Assembly: GCA_020445145.1 (NCBI GenBank)
Contig: JAGRHC010000055.1
Span: forward strand, 1-44,485
DNA: 44,485 nt
Reading direction: 5' to 3'
Source: Alphaproteobacteria bacterium
Lineage (GTDB): Bacteria > Pseudomonadota > Alphaproteobacteria > Micavibrionales > Micavibrionaceae
Part shown: positions 42,875 through 44,485 of the stretch, one piece after another
Position numbering within the stretch: the first letter of the stretch is position 1
Layout: each line of letters starts with the position of its first letter
The notes under the pieces: generated by a model
The model's database searches: none
What the model saw: only the letters and a program-made list of their open reading frames with translations
Told to the model about the DNA's origin: nothing
Position numbers and translations under genes: made by a program

Positions 42875-42883
42875 TGTGGATAA
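42875..42883 (-). promoter_or_regulatory. Consensus DnaA box in the OmpA-like/trkH divergent region
   Basis: TGTGGATAA on the plus strand is the reverse complement of the perfect DnaA 9-mer. It lies 92 nt before the OmpA-like gene and just upstream of the trkH promoter candidate. No cluster of boxes or AT-rich unwinding element is present, so this is not an origin. Confidence 0.4.
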
Positions 42884-42891
42884 GTTCCCGG

Positions 42892-42922
42892 TTTACAAAG
42901 TCTTTCCCGGATGTTTCTATAA
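42892..42922 (+). promoter_or_regulatory. Candidate trkH promoter
   Basis: TTTACA (42892-42897) is followed after 18-19 bp by TCTATA/CTATAA (42916-42922). The spacing is long but the hexamers are good. The leader would be only about 20 nt, and no ribosome site is seen before the trkH ATG. Confidence 0.35.
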
Positions 42923-42947
42923 AGCGCCAACAACGATGTTTATATAA

Positions 42948-44393
42948 ATGAAATACCAGATTATCGGCTTCACCCTAGGCATGATCCTTGTCATTATCGG
43001 CATAGCCTGCATCGTCCCCGCATTATTGGACTGGGGCGATCCAAAGGGCAACACGGACGCCTTCATCAGATGTGCGATTGCCTCAGCCTTCTTCGGCGGA
43101 ATCCTGATCATCTCAAATAGCGGCTTCTCACGAGACATCAATATCAAACAAGGATTTCTGATTACGACACTAAGCTGGTTCTTCCTCGGCCTGTTTACAA
43201 GCTTCCCCTTCTATATGTCGAACATAAACATCAGCTTCACAGACGCCTTTTTTGAATCCGTCTCCGGCATCACCACGACAGGCTCAACCGTACTCCATGG
43301 ACTGGACGACATGTCCAAAGGTGTCTTGCTCTGGCGCTCGATGATTCAGTGGATCGGTGGAATAGGGATCATCGGTTTCGCAATCGTATTTCTGCCGTTC
43401 CTGCGCATCGGTGGCATGCAGCTCTTCAGAACCGAATCCTCGGACAAATCAGAAAAAATTATGCCGCGCGCGAAACAAATCGCCTCATCGGTTTTCGTCG
43501 TCTACCTGCTTCTCACCAGCATTTTCTGCCTGACTTATCGCGTATTGGGCATGAGCTGGTTTGATGCCGTAAATCACGCCATGACAACCATCTCCACGGC
43601 AGGATACTCAACACACGACGCGTCCTTCGGTTACTTCAACAGCTACGCCCTGGACATGGCAGGATCACTCTTTATGCTCATGAGCGGTCTGCCGTTTTTG
43701 CTTTATGTAAAATTAGTATATCAAGGGAAATTCCCGTTTTTCAGCGATGACCAATTTAAAGCCTTCATCGCAATAACACTGGGCCTGACATTAATCATGA
43801 CCATCTGGCTCTGGGCACACTCGGAATACTCACTGGCCAACAGCTTCCGCTATACAATTTTCCACGTATCGTCAGTCATCACAACAACCGGATTTGCAAC
43901 GACGGACTACCTGACATGGGGACCGTTTTCCATCACGTTTTTCTTATTTATCAGCTATCTCGGAGGCTGCGCAGGATCAACTGGCGGCGGTCTCAAAATC
44001 ATGCGCATCATAATCGCGCTCAAAGCATCAGATAAACACATTAAAAGGCTCATACATCCGCACGGCGTCTTTACTGTACGTTACCAAGGCACGCCATTGC
44101 AAAACGACGTCATTAAGGATGTTTTTGGTTTCCTTGGGCTGTACGTGCTGGCAAACGCATTTTTTACGCTAATCTTGGCCTGGATGGGACTGGACTTTGA
44201 AACCGCCATCAGCGCCGCAGCGACAGCCATATCAAACACAGGCCCCGGCATCGGAAATGTAATCGGACCAGCAGGAAACTTCGCGCCACTACCAGACGCA
44301 GCAAAATGGATCCTGTGCTTCTGCATGATCCTGGGGCGTCTTGAGATCATAACGGTCTTTGTATTATTCCGCCCGGAATACTGGAAAGACTAG
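42948..44393 (+). CDS. trkH: Potassium uptake protein TrkH
   Basis: TrkH is the membrane channel of the Trk potassium system and works with the NAD/ATP-binding protein TrkA. The 481-residue protein shows the four pore-loop repeats: GITTTGSTVL (about 104-113), TISTAGYSTHD (about 213-223), ITTTGFATTDY (about 311-321) and AISNTGPGIGN (about 426-436), each with the selectivity-filter glycine. The GGGIGI-like linker WIGGIGIIGF follows the first loop. About ten to twelve membrane helices are expected. The gene is complete; TAG at 44391-44393 is followed by 92 nt of AT-rich sequence with nothing I recognise. trkA is not in the window. Confidence 0.96.
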   Translation: MKYQIIGFTLGMILVIIGIACIVPALLDWGDPKGNTDAFIRCAIASAFFGGILIISNSGFSRDINIKQGFLITTLSWFFLGLFTSFPFYMSNINISFTDAFFESVSGITTTGSTVLHGLDDMSKGVLLWRSMIQWIGGIGIIGFAIVFLPFLRIGGMQLFRTESSDKSEKIMPRAKQIASSVFVVYLLLTSIFCLTYRVLGMSWFDAVNHAMTTISTAGYSTHDASFGYFNSYALDMAGSLFMLMSGLPFLLYVKLVYQGKFPFFSDDQFKAFIAITLGLTLIMTIWLWAHSEYSLANSFRYTIFHVSSVITTTGFATTDYLTWGPFSITFFLFISYLGGCAGSTGGGLKIMRIIIALKASDKHIKRLIHPHGVFTVRYQGTPLQNDVIKDVFGFLGLYVLANAFFTLILAWMGLDFETAISAAATAISNTGPGIGNVIGPAGNFAPLPDAAKWILCFCMILGRLEIITVFVLFRPEYWKD

Positions 44394-44485
44394 AACAACC
44401 CCTACTACGACAATATACTATATTTACCATAATATATATTATCACACATTCTCAGGGCTTTGGGTGGATTCTATTTTGAAGCGCG

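Noticed and set aside
42783..42947. Replication origin at the DnaA box
   Set aside because: Only one perfect box, no cluster, no AT-rich unwinding region of size, and none of the usual origin neighbours.

Overview
The window is chromosomal DNA of a Gram-negative alphaproteobacterium of moderate GC. Three things point there: the split F-type ATPase cluster (atpI-atpB-atpE-b'-b, without atpHAGDC), the zapA/6S RNA/fthC arrangement with a small coiled-coil gene in front of zapA, and the unbroken ybgC-tolQRAB run. Several promoter candidates also resemble the alphaproteobacterial CTTGAC/CTATAT pattern. The order cannot be fixed from the sequence. A deep-branching, Micavibrio- or Rhodospirillales-like lineage is only a guess. 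I see no tRNA or rRNA genes, insertion sequences, prophage genes or CRISPR arrays.

Layout: (1) 107-3157, minus strand: tkt and gap, central carbon metabolism. (2) 3405-5600, plus strand: a ZauP-like gene, zapA, 6S RNA, 5-formyltetrahydrofolate cyclo-ligase and a YmdB-family phosphodiesterase. (3) 5618-6717, minus strand: a single-domain response regulator and an unrecognised helical partner. (4) 6864-8130, plus strand: yebC-ruvC. (5) 8167-20175: a 12-kb surface-glycan island with a flippase-like ABC transporter, glycosyltransferases, sugar-activation enzymes, three methyltransferases, an acetyltransferase and a frameshifted sulfotransferase. It separates ruvC from ruvAB, which are often neighbours. 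(6) 20246-25953, plus strand: ruvA-ruvB-ybgC-tolQ-tolR-tolA-tolB, i.e. Holliday-junction processing followed by the Tol envelope machine; no pal gene follows. (7) 25958-33382, minus strand: proA-nadD-rsfS-rlmH-envC-ctpA-yibQ-like-rppH, housekeeping and cell-wall-remodelling genes. (8) 33443-36030, minus strand: the Fo part of ATP synthase with atpI. (9) 36030-42782, minus strand: smc, a membrane-anchored DsbA-like thioredoxin-fold protein and a long acidic protein with an OmpA-like C-terminus. (10) 42948-44393, plus strand: trkH.

The most unusual part is 11039-15332 within the island. A KdsC-like HAD phosphatase, a GatZ/KbaZ-like aldolase-family protein with no catalytic partner gene, a sugar-isomerase-type cupin, a nucleotidyltransferase and a second, paralogous nucleotidyltransferase domain fused to an APH/LicA-type kinase form one tightly packed operon. 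The second nucleotidyltransferase domain has lost its signature Arg and Lys. The set does not match a sugar-nucleotide pathway that I recognise and is a candidate for an undescribed route to an activated sugar or polyol. Flanking genes would then transfer, methylate, sulfate, acetylate and export the product.
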